Source of the DNA: JAUSIF01 sp036556265 | GTDB lineage: Bacteria > Pseudomonadota > Alphaproteobacteria > Rhizobiales > Xanthobacteraceae | Assembly: GCA_036556265.1 (NCBI GenBank) | Contig: DATBJU010000091.1 | Location: forward strand, 1 to 64,000 | DNA length: 64,000 bases | Reading direction: 5' to 3' | In this document: positions 52,971 through 62,284 of the stretch, piece by piece | Layout: each line of letters opens with the position of its first letter | Position numbering within the stretch: the stretch's first letter is position 1 | Position numbers and translations under genes: made by a program | Notes under the pieces: generated by a model | The model's database searches: none | What the model saw: only the letters and a program-made list of their open reading frames with translations | Told to the model about the DNA's origin: nothing

Positions 52971-53855
52971 CTAGATTGCCGGCGGCTCGATGCCCGCGCG
53001 TGCGCACGCGGCACGCAACGTATTCACGAGCAGGCACGCGATTGTCATCGGGCCGACGCCGCCGGGTGACGGTGTGATCGCCCCGGCAATCGTCACGGCC
53101 TCGTTGAACGCCACATCGCCCACGAGTCGCCCTTTGCCGTCCGGCGTCGGAACGCGATTGGTGCCGACATCGATCACCGTCGCGCCCGGCTTGATCCAGT
53201 CGCCGCGCACAAACTCCGGCTTTCCAATCGCAACGCACAAGAGATCGGCGCGCCGGCACACGGCCGGTAGATCCTTCGTGCGCGAATGTGCGATCGTCAC
53301 TGTCGCATTCTCGGCGAGCAGCAACTGCGCCAGCGGCTTGCCGACGATGTTGGAGCGCCCGAGCACCACCGCCTCAAGCCCGGCGAGCGAGACGCGTGCT
53401 TTCTTCGCGAGCATCACGCACCCGACCGGAGTGCAGGGCACGAGCCCCGGTAATCCGGTGGCAAGCCGGCCGGCGTTTATCGGATGAAACCCATCGACGT
53501 CCTTTGCCGGATCGAGCGCGTAGAGAATTCGCGCTGAGTCGATCTGCGCGGGTAGCGGCAGTTGCACAAGAATACCGTCAACCGCAGTGTCGGCATTGAG
53601 TTGGTTCACAAGTGCAAGCAGTTCCGATTCGGATGCCTCGGTCGTCAGCTTGTGCTCGAATGATTTCATTCCCGCATCAACCGTCGCGCGCGACTTGCTG
53701 CGCACGTATACTTGGCTTGCCGGATTTTCGCCTACAAGTACGACGGCAAGTCCCGGGGTCCGGCCGAGCTTCGTCGTGACGCGCTTCGCCTCCTCGGCAA
53801 CCTTGCCGCGCACTTCGGCTGCCAGCGCCTTGCCGTCGATAATTTTCGCCGTCAT
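52971..53855 (-). CDS. folD: Bifunctional methylenetetrahydrofolate dehydrogenase/cyclohydrolase
   Basis: Interconverts 5,10-methylene- and 10-formyl-tetrahydrofolate with NADP. The 294-residue protein has the catalytic Tyr50 and Lys54 (SQVYVRSKS), ILVQLPLPAQI, the NADP loop VLGRSNIVGKPLAQLL and the C-terminal PGGVGPMTIACLL. It follows the DUF167 gene with a 4-bp overlap, forming yggT-DUF167-folD. Confidence 0.97.
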   Translation of the reverse strand: MTAKIIDGKALAAEVRGKVAEEAKRVTTKLGRTPGLAVVLVGENPASQVYVRSKSRATVDAGMKSFEHKLTTEASESELLALVNQLNADTAVDGILVQLPLPAQIDSARILYALDPAKDVDGFHPINAGRLATGLPGLVPCTPVGCVMLAKKARVSLAGLEAVVLGRSNIVGKPLAQLLLAENATVTIAHSRTKDLPAVCRRADLLCVAIGKPEFVRGDWIKPGATVIDVGTNRVPTPDGKGRLVGDVAFNEAVTIAGAITPSPGGVGPMTIACLLVNTLRAACARAGIEPPAI

Positions 53856-54193
53856 TTCCGTTTTGTCTCTCTTCCCGCGATGGCATGCTCAAGCGCGGCC
53901 GCCAACCTGGCCGGATCGCCGGATATGCGAAAAGTCTTGAGCCGTCCTGCGGCACCCTGAAGCAGCTCAACTGAAGACGGTGGGACGCCGGCAGCGCCGG
54001 CAAGGACGCGAGCGACCGCGCGGTTAGCCTCCCCTTCCGCCGGCGCCGCACGCACTCGGATTTTCAGGGCGTGTCCGTTGCCGAGCTGAGCAACCCCATC
54101 AATGGCATCGCGCCCACCCTTCGGCGTTGCGCGCACACTTACGGCCAAGCCGTCAGCCAGCCTGCGCCACGGCGGCTCGAATGCGGCGCGCAC
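53852..54193 (-). CDS. DUF167/YggU family protein
   Basis: A 113-residue YggU/DUF167 protein, function unknown. The family core SVRATPKGGRDAIDGV, LKIRVRAAPAEGEANRAVARVLA and SSVELLQGAAGRLKTFRI is complete. The start is GTG at 54193, directly after the yggT stop (TGA-GTG), so translation is probably coupled. It is conserved between yggT and folD across alphaproteobacteria. Confidence 0.88.
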   Translation of the reverse strand: MRAAFEPPWRRLADGLAVSVRATPKGGRDAIDGVAQLGNGHALKIRVRAAPAEGEANRAVARVLAGAAGVPPSSVELLQGAAGRLKTFRISGDPARLAAALEHAIAGRETKRK

Positions 54194-54472
54194 TCAGTAG
54201 AACGCCCAAAAAAGGAAGCGTTCGATGAAGAGAAGGATGATGATCAGGATCACCGGCGATATGTCGAGCCCACCGAGATTCGGCAACACATTGCGGATCG
54301 GCCGGAGCGCAGGTTCGGTCAGGCGATAGAGCGCCTCGCCGATCGCGCGCACCACGTTGTTGTGGGGGTTCACCACGTTGAACGCGACGAGCCACGAAAG
54401 TACCGCGGACGCGATGATGATCCAGATGTAGAGCGTAATGAGGGTGGTGATGAGCCAGAGAAATGGGTTCAT
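54194..54472 (-). CDS. YggT family membrane protein
   Basis: A 92-residue protein with two transmembrane helices (about 5-30 and 68-90) and the YggT pattern ALYRLTEPALRPIRNVLPNLGGLDISP between them. Its role is unclear; relatives are linked with osmotic tolerance or, in chloroplasts (CCB3), cytochrome b6 assembly. The ATG at 54472 has GGGAG upstream. It is first in yggT-DUF167-folD. Confidence 0.9.
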   Translation of the reverse strand: MNPFLWLITTLITLYIWIIIASAVLSWLVAFNVVNPHNNVVRAIGEALYRLTEPALRPIRNVLPNLGGLDISPVILIIILLFIERFLFWAFY

Positions 54473-54550
54473 TCGCTGCTCCCGCGGCAGGTCCGCTGCG
54501 CGATGAATAGCCGTGCACGGCGCGCGGGGGAAGTGCGCGAGGCCGCGTTC

Positions 54551-54579
54551 TTGACACTGCGACAAGCCGCAGCCTACAT
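54551..54579 (+). promoter_or_regulatory. Sigma-70 promoter of tRNA-Ala
   Basis: TTGACA at 54551-54556 (perfect -35), a 17-bp spacer, and CTACAT at 54574-54579 as the -10. Predicted start is about 54586, five bases before the mature tRNA 5' end. Confidence 0.65.
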
Positions 54580-54590
54580 GACCGCAGACC

Positions 54591-54666
<76 letters not shown>

Positions 54667-54816
54667 GTCCCCTTCTTATCCACCCAGAAGGCAACGCGCC
54701 CTCCGCCATCTTCGGCGTGACAGCTTCTGTCCTGAAACGCGAACGGGAGACAGCCAGAGGGGTCGCTCCCGGCCATCTCCCGTCGATAGTCCGCCGACTA
54801 CGCATGACCTGATGCC

Positions 54817-54841
54817 GGCTTGCTCAGGCCCTGAGCAAGCC
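54817..54841. repeat. Perfect 11-bp hairpin
   Basis: GGCTTGCTCAG (54817-54827), GCC loop, CTGAGCAAGCC (54831-54841). It lies in the 269-bp gap between tRNA-Ala and the convergent amidotransferase gene. It may be a terminator core, but neither side has a clear T-run. Nothing else was recognised in 54667-54935. Confidence 0.55.
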
Positions 54842-54935
54842 CGCTGCCAATGACGTACGCGCGCGAACCCGCGAAAAGTCCCGTCCTTTCGCAGCTTCCG
54901 TCCATTAACGGGAATTTACCTGCGCAGCTGGCGTC

Positions 54936-55679
54936 TCATTCTGCGACGGCCTTTGCATTCTGCGACGCCTCGATAGTCGCGCGCGAAGGCCGTTCCATCA
55001 GACCGGTCCAGAGGTCGAGAAAAGCATCGAGCCACCTGCGCGTCTTCAAGTCATGCAACGCGCGTCCCTCGAAGTGCTCGTGTCGCGGCCGCGCCCCGGG
55101 CAACGCAAGCCGCTCATGACCGCGCGTGGTCCATCGGCACATCATGTGGTGCGTGAGTTCCGGATGGAACTGCACACCGAACGCAGAACGACCGTACCGA
55201 ATCGCCTGATTGGCGAACGTATCGCTCTCGGCGAGACGCACGGACCCATGCGGCAATCCAAAGCCTTCCCGGTGCCACTGATAGATGTGATCTGGCCAAT
55301 AGAGAAGCTTTGCTCCTTCCGGTGTTGCCCGCAGGGGATAGTAGCCGACCTCCACGAGGCCCTCGGGATGAAAATCGACTTTCGCCCCCAGCTTGCGCGC
55401 GAGTATCTGTGCACCGAGACAGATGCCAAAGAACGGCTTCTCCTCCCGCAGCGGCACCTCGCTCCACTCGATCTCGCGGCGAACGTACTCGTCGGAGTCG
55501 TTGGCGCTCATTGGCCCGCCGAACACGATGACTCCGTCGTGCTCGTGCATCGTCTCCGGCAGTGGATCGCCGAAGCGCGGCCGACGCGGATCGAGCCGGA
55601 ACCCGCGGTCGATCAGCCGGTGCGCAATGCGACCGGGGGTCGAATGTTCTTGGTGAAGGATCAGCAGAATCGTCTTCAT
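54936..55679 (-). CDS. Class I glutamine amidotransferase-like protein
   Basis: A 247-residue GATase1-fold protein annotated in relatives as GMP synthase-like glutamine amidotransferase. The triad is Cys87 (FFGICLGAQ), His172 and Glu174 (VQFHPEL). No synthetase domain is attached, so it either supplies ammonia to a partner or hydrolyses a gamma-glutamyl compound, like PuuD-type enzymes. The start ATG 55679 gives MKTILLILHQEHSTPG. Confidence 0.82.
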   Translation of the reverse strand: MKTILLILHQEHSTPGRIAHRLIDRGFRLDPRRPRFGDPLPETMHEHDGVIVFGGPMSANDSDEYVRREIEWSEVPLREEKPFFGICLGAQILARKLGAKVDFHPEGLVEVGYYPLRATPEGAKLLYWPDHIYQWHREGFGLPHGSVRLAESDTFANQAIRYGRSAFGVQFHPELTHHMMCRWTTRGHERLALPGARPRHEHFEGRALHDLKTRRWLDAFLDLWTGLMERPSRATIEASQNAKAVAE

Positions 55680-55773
55680 CGGGCGGGCTTCAAGCCAGCA
55701 GTTCGGAAGCGGTCGCATGGAATGCGGCATGATTCAAGACGCATCCTGCGGCCACCAATATCATTTTGCCCCT

Positions 55774-56241
55774 TCAATTTTCCTCGTCCGTCTCTCTCCG
55801 CACCTCACGCCGGATCGTCACGCGTTCGCGCGACGGCACATGCATCAGCTCGGCGGCCCGCCAGACAACGTTGTCCTCGAACTCGCTCAACGCGCCGTCC
55901 GAATACGCGACCTCAAACATCATCTTGACCACGCGCCGCCGCGCCTCGTCACTGCACGCGCGGTTGAGCACGCTCGTGAACTGGTACAGATCGACCGCCT
56001 CGAAGTCCGCTTTGACTGCGGATTCAACGAGCCGGTCGGCCTCTCCGAGCCCAAGGTCGAAACGCTCAGCGAGCACAGCGCGGAGTTTGTCGCGTTCGCT
56101 TTCGTTGAATTCGCTGTCGGTGGTGGCGACGTGGACAAGGAGCGCGGCTGCGGCGAGCCGAAAGTCGGACTCGTCGAACGTCTCCGGATCGCGCGTGCCG
56201 CCGGTGATCTCCGAGATGAATTCGCCGATCGATCGCAGCAT
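55774..56241 (-). CDS. TerB-domain protein
   Basis: A 155-residue TerB/DjlA-type helical protein. The domain has acidic metal-binding signatures HVATTDSEFNESERDKL and AYSDGALSEFEDNVVWRAAELM, two helical repeats as in TerB, which senses metal ions. Tellurite resistance is not implied by a lone TerB gene; no terC or terD is nearby. The ATG at 56241 was chosen; a TTG two codons earlier is in frame. It is divergent from the dehydrogenase gene. Confidence 0.85.
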   Translation of the reverse strand: MLRSIGEFISEITGGTRDPETFDESDFRLAAAALLVHVATTDSEFNESERDKLRAVLAERFDLGLGEADRLVESAVKADFEAVDLYQFTSVLNRACSDEARRRVVKMMFEVAYSDGALSEFEDNVVWRAAELMHVPSRERVTIRREVRRETDEEN

Positions 56242-56379
56242 CGCCAAGTGTCCGCTCGGCCCAATCTACCGTCCGGATATACCTACCGGGACACGCTACC
56301 GCCACTCCACTACCCATGTGGCTGCTGTCGCGCCCCGAACCCGCTATAAACCGGCCCCTGATGCTGTCGGAGGTGGGAA

Positions 56380-57342
56380 ATGCTGCGCTGTGTGGCGCTG
56401 GACGACTACCAGAGCGTGACTCGCAAATTCGGCGACTGGAAAGGGCTCGCGGACAAAGTCGAGCTTGAGGTCTTCACCGATCACATCGAGGACCCCGGCG
56501 CGGTCGCTGCCGCCCTCGCCGATGCGGACATCGTGATCGCCATGCGCGAGCGCACACCGTTCGACCGCCCCCTCTTCGAGCGCCTCCCGAAGCTGAAACT
56601 CCTCGTCACCACTGGAATGAGGAATGCTGCGATCGACATAAGGGCCGCAACCGACCACGGTGTAACCGTCTGTGGCACGGGCCTGTCGCCGAGCCCGACG
56701 GCCGAATTGACCTGGGGCCTCGTTCACGCCCTTTTGCGTCACGTTCCGTCCGAATACGAAAATCTTCGACGCGGCGGAAGGTGGCAGCTCACCGTTGGCC
56801 GCGAACTCGCGGGCAAGCGCCTCGGGGTAATCGGCCTTGGCCGGCTCGGCTCGCGCGTTGCGCGCGTCGGCCTCGCGTTCGAAATGAAGGTCTCGGCCTG
56901 GAGCAAGAACCTGACATCCGCGCGTTGCGCTGAGCTCGGCGTCGAGCAGGCGGGCTCACTCGACGACCTGCTGCGCAACGCCGACATTGTCACGATCCAT
57001 CTCGTGCTGAGCGCTCGTACGCGAGGTCTGCTCGGCACGCGTGAGCTCGGCTTGATGAAACCGACGTCCCTCCTGGTCAACACCTCACGCGGACCGATCG
57101 TCGACGAAGGAGCGCTGATCGAAGCGTTACGGAGCAAAACGATCGCCGGCGCCGGACTCGACGTTTTCGACCAAGAGCCGCTTCCCATCGGCCACCCCTT
57201 CCGCAGCCTCGACAACGTCGTCGCAACTCCACACCTTGGCTACGTCACAGAAGAGACGTATCGCATTTGCTATGGCGAAGCGGTCGAAGACATTGCCGCC
57301 TGGCTCGCGGGCAGGCCGGTACGCGTAATCGCTCCAGCCTAA
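56380..57342 (+). CDS. D-2-hydroxyacid dehydrogenase family protein
   Basis: A 320-residue NAD(P)-dependent D-2-hydroxyacid dehydrogenase. The cofactor loop is GLGRLG (152-157) and the catalytic residues are Arg237 (NTSRGPIVDE), Glu266 and His285 (ATPHLGYVTEE). GGAGGTGGG lies directly upstream of the ATG. The substrate cannot be assigned: it is close to glycerate/phosphoglycerate-type enzymes but lacks the serine-binding ACT domain. Its stop overlaps the livF stop on the other strand by 4 bp. Confidence 0.85.
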   Translation: MLRCVALDDYQSVTRKFGDWKGLADKVELEVFTDHIEDPGAVAAALADADIVIAMRERTPFDRPLFERLPKLKLLVTTGMRNAAIDIRAATDHGVTVCGTGLSPSPTAELTWGLVHALLRHVPSEYENLRRGGRWQLTVGRELAGKRLGVIGLGRLGSRVARVGLAFEMKVSAWSKNLTSARCAELGVEQAGSLDDLLRNADIVTIHLVLSARTRGLLGTRELGLMKPTSLLVNTSRGPIVDEGALIEALRSKTIAGAGLDVFDQEPLPIGHPFRSLDNVVATPHLGYVTEETYRICYGEAVEDIAAWLAGRPVRVIAPA

Positions 57343-58052
57343 CGCCGCTTCTCGGCGACACCGAGCAAACGCGCCTGCGTCGCCTCATCGGCTTTCAGCG
57401 ACGCGCTCGCGGCGCAATAGACGATTTGCCCGCGGTCGAGAATCACCGCCTGCTGCGTGATAGAAAGCGCGAGCTCTGCTTTCTGCTCGACAAGCAGCAT
57501 CGTAAGTCTCGACTCCTTCTGCACACGTTCAAGCGCTTCGACCAGCGCTTCGACCACTACCGGTGCGAGGCCTTCGAGCGGCTCATCGAGCAGAAGCACC
57601 TTCGGCGCTCCGACCAGAGCGCGTCCGATTGCGAGCATCTGCTGTTCACCGCCCGACAGGCGGTTGCCGGTGTTCTTCCGCCGCGCTTTCAAAGCCGGAA
57701 ACAGATCGAACACTGCATCGATCGTCCAGCCTCCCGGATGCAGCGATACCGCCATGTTCTCCTCGACGGTCAGCGAGGGAAATATCTCCCGCTCTTGTGG
57801 CACGTAGCCGAGGCCCAACTCATTGCGCTGATGCGTCGGCTGCAGTTCGATCGCCTGATCACCGAGGCGGATGGCGCCGCTGTGCAGCGTCGTCAGACCC
57901 ATGAGTGTCGCAAGCAAGGTGGTCTTGCCGACCCCGTTCCGTCCGAGTACGGCGAGCGTGCCGCCCGCGGGCACCGCAATCGATACGCCATCGAGCACGA
58001 CGGTCGGCCCATAACCCGCGCGCAAATCCCTTATATCGAGCGCGAGACTCAT
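57339..58052 (-). CDS. livF: Branched-chain amino acid-type ABC transporter ATPase LivF
   Basis: A 237-residue ATPase of a HAAT-family importer. Walker A is LGRNGVGKTT, the signature is LSGGEQQMLAIGRAL and Walker B KVLLLDEPLEGLAP; the LivF-typical VPQEREIFPSLTVEENM is present. It overlaps livG by 4 bp at its start. Together with LivG it powers the LivHM channel. It ends the operon livK-H-M-G-F on the minus strand. Confidence 0.93.
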   Translation of the reverse strand: MSLALDIRDLRAGYGPTVVLDGVSIAVPAGGTLAVLGRNGVGKTTLLATLMGLTTLHSGAIRLGDQAIELQPTHQRNELGLGYVPQEREIFPSLTVEENMAVSLHPGGWTIDAVFDLFPALKARRKNTGNRLSGGEQQMLAIGRALVGAPKVLLLDEPLEGLAPVVVEALVEALERVQKESRLTMLLVEQKAELALSITQQAVILDRGQIVYCAASASLKADEATQARLLGVAEKRR

Positions 58053-58804
58053 CGTACGCTCCGGCCGAGATAGACCGCGCGCACTTCGGGGTCGGCGGCA
58101 ATTTTCGCCGGCGTACCGCTCGTCAGTATCTTTCCCTGCACCAGGACCGTGATCTCGCGCGCAAAGCGGAACACCACGTCCATGTCGTGCTCGATGATGA
58201 GAATCGCGATTTCCGGCGGCAGCCGCTCGAGTACTTCATGGATCACGTGCGACTCCGCTGCGGGCACGCCCGCCGCCGGCTCATCGAGCAACAATACGCG
58301 TGGCTTGAGCGCAAGCGCGATCGCAATTTCCAGAAGGCGTTGCTTGCCGTACGGCAATTCGGCGACGCGCCTCTCCGCCACGTCGGCAATGCCGATCTCC
58401 AGCAGTCGCTCCTCAGATTCCTTCAAACAGGCCCGCCATTCCTTGCTAAAGCGGAAATGGCGCCAGGCAATGTTATCGCGCTCGGCGATTGCAATCGCTA
58501 CGTTGTCGCGAACGCTCGTTTCATTCAAGAGGGTGTTGATCTGATGCGTGCGCGCGAGGCCGCGTCGCACGCGCGTTTCCGGCTTGAGCCGATCGATCGC
58601 CTCGCCGCCGAGATGGATCGTGCCGGCATCCGCCGACAGCATGCCGGTCAATAAGTTGACGAGTGTGGTCTTGCCCGCACCGTTCGGCCCGATCAGTCCG
58701 ACTCTCGCTCCCGGCATCAGATCGATATCAATGTTCTGAGCTACGACCAGGCCGCCGAAATTCTTGCACAGCCCGCGGACCGAAAGCACCGGCGCGACAG
58801 TCAT
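58049..58804 (-). CDS. livG: Branched-chain amino acid-type ABC transporter ATPase LivG
   Basis: A 251-residue ATPase, LivF's partner. Walker A GPNGAGKTTLVN; ARTHQINTLLNETSV is the LivG Q-loop region; the signature is atypical, reading ELPYGKQRLLEIAIAL in place of LSGGQ; Walker B RVLLLDEPAAGV. The ELPYG variant is normal in LivG proteins. It overlaps livM by 4 bp. Confidence 0.93.
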   Translation of the reverse strand: MTVAPVLSVRGLCKNFGGLVVAQNIDIDLMPGARVGLIGPNGAGKTTLVNLLTGMLSADAGTIHLGGEAIDRLKPETRVRRGLARTHQINTLLNETSVRDNVAIAIAERDNIAWRHFRFSKEWRACLKESEERLLEIGIADVAERRVAELPYGKQRLLEIAIALALKPRVLLLDEPAAGVPAAESHVIHEVLERLPPEIAILIIEHDMDVVFRFAREITVLVQGKILTSGTPAKIAADPEVRAVYLGRSVR

Positions 58805-59805
58805 TTGGAATCTGCTTTTCGGATTCGACCGAGGACACTGCGCATCACGCGCCCGAGATCCATGAGGCCGCCTTCAAGGAACAGTACCGTTGCAATCAAC
58901 ATCAACCCGACAATGAACTCCCAAAAGTACGGACTCACTTTCGCGGACCAGTCCTGCACCAAGAGATAGATCGTGGCGCCGACAAACGCACCGTACAGTC
59001 GACGGATGCCGCCGAGGATCAGGATCACGGCGACAATGCCCGAGGTGAACAGGCTCAACACCGACAAGCCGACAAAGCGCGTCGCGTGCGTCGACAACGC
59101 GCCTGCCGAACCGGCCATCGCTGCCGATAGCGTGTAAATGGCCAGCAGCCGCCACCATACCGGCGTTCCGATAGCGCGCATCCTGCGCGGATTCTGGCGG
59201 ATACCGTCGAGCGAGCGGCCGAACGGCGAACTGACCACCCGCCAAGCAATCACAAACCAGATAAAGAGAACGACCAGCGCGTACAGATAGGCGGTCTGTC
59301 CGAACATCGTGAACTCGAACAACCCGAACAGGGGCGCGATATTGACCCCCTGCAGCCCGTCGTCTCCGCCCGTCAATTTGGTTGCCTGGTTCGCATATTC
59401 GAACATGACGGAGACGATAGCGAGAGTGAGCATGAGGAACGTGACGCCGGTGGTGTGCAGAATGAGCGCTCCGGTCACGAGCCCGAACAGCGCAGTCACA
59501 GCGACAGCAATCAAGTGTCCAAGGATCGGATCGGAAGAGACGTGGATCGCGAACAACCCCGCCGCATACGCTCCGAAGCCGAAAAACGCTGCCTGTCCCA
59601 GCGTCACGATGCCGGCATATCCGAGGGCGAGATCAAGCGAGAGCGCGAATAGAATCCAGATCAATACCTGCGTGCCGAAGCTCAGATAGCCCCCCGCCAG
59701 GAAGAAGAAAGCCACTGCGATCGCCCAAGGCAACGCGTGCCCGACGACGGACAATTGACCCGTTGCGATTGCACCGAGACCGGTGGCCGGGTTCGGAGTA
59801 GCCAT
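58801..59805 (-). CDS. livM: Branched-chain amino acid-type ABC transporter permease LivM
   Basis: A 334-residue permease with nine or so hydrophobic helices. Family segments are LSLDLALGYAGIVTLGQAAFFGFGAYAAG, FGRSLDGIRQNPRRMRAIG and GGIRRLYGAFVGATIYLLVQD. The ATG at 59805 was chosen, 2 bp after the livH stop; 15 further in-frame codons upstream lie inside livH. Confidence 0.93.
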   Translation of the reverse strand: MATPNPATGLGAIATGQLSVVGHALPWAIAVAFFFLAGGYLSFGTQVLIWILFALSLDLALGYAGIVTLGQAAFFGFGAYAAGLFAIHVSSDPILGHLIAVAVTALFGLVTGALILHTTGVTFLMLTLAIVSVMFEYANQATKLTGGDDGLQGVNIAPLFGLFEFTMFGQTAYLYALVVLFIWFVIAWRVVSSPFGRSLDGIRQNPRRMRAIGTPVWWRLLAIYTLSAAMAGSAGALSTHATRFVGLSVLSLFTSGIVAVILILGGIRRLYGAFVGATIYLLVQDWSAKVSPYFWEFIVGLMLIATVLFLEGGLMDLGRVMRSVLGRIRKADSK

Positions 59806-59807
59806 CG

Positions 59808-60677
59808 TCACGCCAGAGATTTCGGCGGCAGGATACCCTGCGGCCGCCACAGAAGCAGTGCGAAAACTGCTGCGTAAAGAAGATACGGCGCGGCAGCGGC
59901 GACGAAATACTTTCCGGTCGTATCGATGATGCCGAGTGCCATCGCCGCGACGAATGACCCTTTGAAGCTACCCTCGCCACCGACGATGACCACGACCAGG
60001 AAAAGCACCACGTATTTCAGCGCGTAGGACGGCTCAAGCGATAGGATCCCGGCGCCGATCGCACCCCCCAAGCCGGCGAGCGCAGTTCCGACAATGAATG
60101 TCGCGGTGAACAACAGACTTACGTTCATTCCTACGGCACGCGCCATTCGCGGATTGTCGACGGCGGCTCGCAATTTCGCCCCGTACAGGGAGCCCTCGAT
60201 CAGCAACCAGAGGATCAACGCGATGATCCCGCCAACCAGGATCAAGAACAGGCGATAGGCCGGATAGGTGCGGAAACCTATGTCTAACGGCTGGGTGAGA
60301 TAGACCGGAAACTCGACACGGTATGGAAACGCGCCGAAAATTTCTGTGATCAGTGCCGTAACGACGAACACAATACCAATCGTCAACAGTACCTGTGCAA
60401 GCTCCCCCTTGCGGTAGAGCGGCCGGATCACGGTCACCTCGCACAGCGCGCCGAGCAGACCCGCGGCGACCGTCGCGAGCAACAACGCGAGAAAGAAATC
60501 GACCCCATGCTGGGTCAGATACCCGGCCACGTAACCGCCGATCATGGCGAATGAACCGTGCGCGAGATTGATCACCCGCATCAGCCCCATCGTCACGGTC
60601 AGGCCGACCGAAATAATGAACAGCACCATCCCGTACGAAATGCCGTCGAGAAGAACCGTCAACGCGAACGAAAGCAT
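59808..60677 (-). CDS. livH: Branched-chain amino acid-type ABC transporter permease LivH
   Basis: A 289-residue permease with eight hydrophobic helices and the LivH motifs DGISYGMVLFIISVGLTVTMGLMRVINLAHG, ARAVGMNVSLLF and VVIVGGEGSFKGSFVAAMALG. It is preceded by an 87-bp gap after livK that contains a strong hairpin, and is followed at 2 bp by livM. Confidence 0.94.
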   Translation of the reverse strand: MLSFALTVLLDGISYGMVLFIISVGLTVTMGLMRVINLAHGSFAMIGGYVAGYLTQHGVDFFLALLLATVAAGLLGALCEVTVIRPLYRKGELAQVLLTIGIVFVVTALITEIFGAFPYRVEFPVYLTQPLDIGFRTYPAYRLFLILVGGIIALILWLLIEGSLYGAKLRAAVDNPRMARAVGMNVSLLFTATFIVGTALAGLGGAIGAGILSLEPSYALKYVVLFLVVVIVGGEGSFKGSFVAAMALGIIDTTGKYFVAAAAPYLLYAAVFALLLWRPQGILPPKSLA

Positions 60678-60711
60678 TGGGTCGACGTCATCCGGGTTCG
60701 AGTTGAAATGC

Positions 60712-60744
60712 CTGCGCGCGGAACTGCTTGTGTTCCGCGCGCAG
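60712..60744 (-). promoter_or_regulatory. Perfect 13-bp hairpin between livK and livH
   Basis: CTGCGCGCGGAAC (60712-60724), 7-nt loop TGCTTGT, GTTCCGCGCGCAG (60732-60744). It lies 20 bp after the livK stop and 34 bp before the livH start. There is no T-run, so it is more likely an mRNA-processing or 3'-stabilising element that keeps binding-protein mRNA abundant than a full terminator. Confidence 0.7.
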
Positions 60745-60764
60745 CCGAATTGCCGTGGCCTGGC

Positions 60765-61961
60765 CTAGCGCTTGACCGGATTGTCGATCTTCCACGGATC
60801 CTTGACCATCGGGATCGTCGCGATATCGACATTTTGCAGCTTCCCGCCGACCTTCTCGATCCGCCGAATGTAGATGTTTTGGATGATGTCACGTTCCTCG
60901 GGATCGATCATGATAGGCCCGCGCGGGCTGGCGAGCGTCTTCCCTTTCATTGCGTCGATGTACTTGAGGCCATCGGCCGACGCCCCGTGCTCGCGCAGCG
61001 CGATGTAAATCAGGGCCATCGCGTCCCAAGCACCAACTGAGGCGATATCGGTGACCCCCTTCTCGCCGAACTGCTTGATCAGTTGGTCACGCATGATCTT
61101 GTTCTCGGGACGCGTGTTTGTCTCGGTATAGTGGTTCACCGAGATCGTCCCAATCACGTCATCGGAGAAATGCGGCAGATACAGCTCCGCGAACTCTCCG
61201 TTGCCGAGCAGCTTGATGCCGGCCTGCTTCAACCCGCGCTCGCTGAACGCCTTCACGAAAGAGATCGAGGGCGAGCCACCGGGCTGGAACATGTAAACCG
61301 CATCGGGCTTGGCCTGCAGCGCCTTTTCCATGTAGACGGCGAAATTCGTCTCGCGCAGCGCAGTCCGGTCGGCGCCCACAATCTCGCCGCCAGCCGCCTT
61401 GAACGATTTGTGAAAATAGGCCTCGGCGTCGTGACCCGGCGCGTAGTCGCTGGTGATCGTGTACACCTTCTTGATGCCGTTTTCCGCCGCCCACTTGCCG
61501 ATCGCTTGACCCCACTGCGGGATCGTCAAGCTTGTCCGCACGTAATACGGAGAGCCCCGGGTGATCGAGGCGGTCGCCGCGTTCATGACCACAATCGGCA
61601 CTTTGGCTTGTTTGGAGATATCCGCGACCGACATCGCATGCGGCGACAATTCGAACCCGCCCAACATGCTCACCTTTTCGCGCAGGACCAGTTCCTCCGC
61701 CAGTTGTTTCGCCTTGTCCGGGCCGGCGCTCCCGGCGTCGCGATACACAAGTTGCACGTCGATGATTTCACCCTTCGGGCCCTTTACCGATTTGCCGTGA
61801 ATCGACTGGAACGCCTCGATCGCGTTCTGGAACTGAGTGCCCCAGGTTGCGAAGGCGCCGGTGTAGGACGCGATAAGACCGATCTTGAAGGTTTCCGCGC
61901 TTGCCGAGCCCGTCATTGCGACGACCCCGAGCGCGCAGATCCCAGACAGCAATTTCCTCAT
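60765..61961 (-). CDS. livK: Branched-chain amino acid-type ABC transporter substrate-binding protein
   Basis: A 398-residue type I periplasmic binding protein. The signal peptide is clear (1-22, cleavage at SASA-ET). Segments IGLIASYTGAFATWGTQ, VSMLGGFELSPHAMSVADISK and ITRGSPYYVRTSLTIPQWG are typical of the HAAT family. The ligand is not certain: proteins with this ending (IYIRRIEKVGGKLQNV) are often linked to aromatic acids or amides as well as leucine-type amino acids. GGAGGAG lies 5 bp before the ATG at 61961. Confidence 0.9.
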   Translation of the reverse strand: MRKLLSGICALGVVAMTGSASAETFKIGLIASYTGAFATWGTQFQNAIEAFQSIHGKSVKGPKGEIIDVQLVYRDAGSAGPDKAKQLAEELVLREKVSMLGGFELSPHAMSVADISKQAKVPIVVMNAATASITRGSPYYVRTSLTIPQWGQAIGKWAAENGIKKVYTITSDYAPGHDAEAYFHKSFKAAGGEIVGADRTALRETNFAVYMEKALQAKPDAVYMFQPGGSPSISFVKAFSERGLKQAGIKLLGNGEFAELYLPHFSDDVIGTISVNHYTETNTRPENKIMRDQLIKQFGEKGVTDIASVGAWDAMALIYIALREHGASADGLKYIDAMKGKTLASPRGPIMIDPEERDIIQNIYIRRIEKVGGKLQNVDIATIPMVKDPWKIDNPVKR

Positions 61962-62284
61962 TTGCACTCCTCCCATTGTGCCGGCCGGGCTCTGCATGGC
62001 GCTCGCAGACAGGAGCGCGTCACCCCCATGCGGCTTCCCGACGTTGCAGGTTTTTTTTCATCCGTTTCTCGGACATCAGACTATGCCGATTTCGGATTGG
62101 CAACGAATACGCGAGTTCGCGCGGTCACCTTTTCGAATCCGCCGCAAATGGAGCGCAAACGTTTGAAATGCGGGCGCTTTTTTGCTGTGCCCAAGTTGGT
62201 GCCAGGCAATCGACTGGCTACAGCCGTCCCATTGATGCGTGGGCAACGCCTTGCGATCGCGCTTTTACTGATTGGGAAGCCGTG
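61962..62284. other. Intergenic region between livK and tRNA-Thr
   Basis: 323 bp with no convincing gene. It should contain the liv operon promoter (minus strand). A run of eight T on the plus strand (around 62051-62058) is the only notable feature; no stem precedes it. No known regulatory motif was recognised. Confidence 0.6.

Noticed and set aside
55774..56241. Tellurite-resistance island
   Set aside because: Only a single TerB-domain gene is present, with no terA, terC, terD or terE partner.
62051..62058. Run of eight T as a terminator
   Set aside because: No stem precedes it on either strand within reach, and no gene ends nearby on the plus strand.
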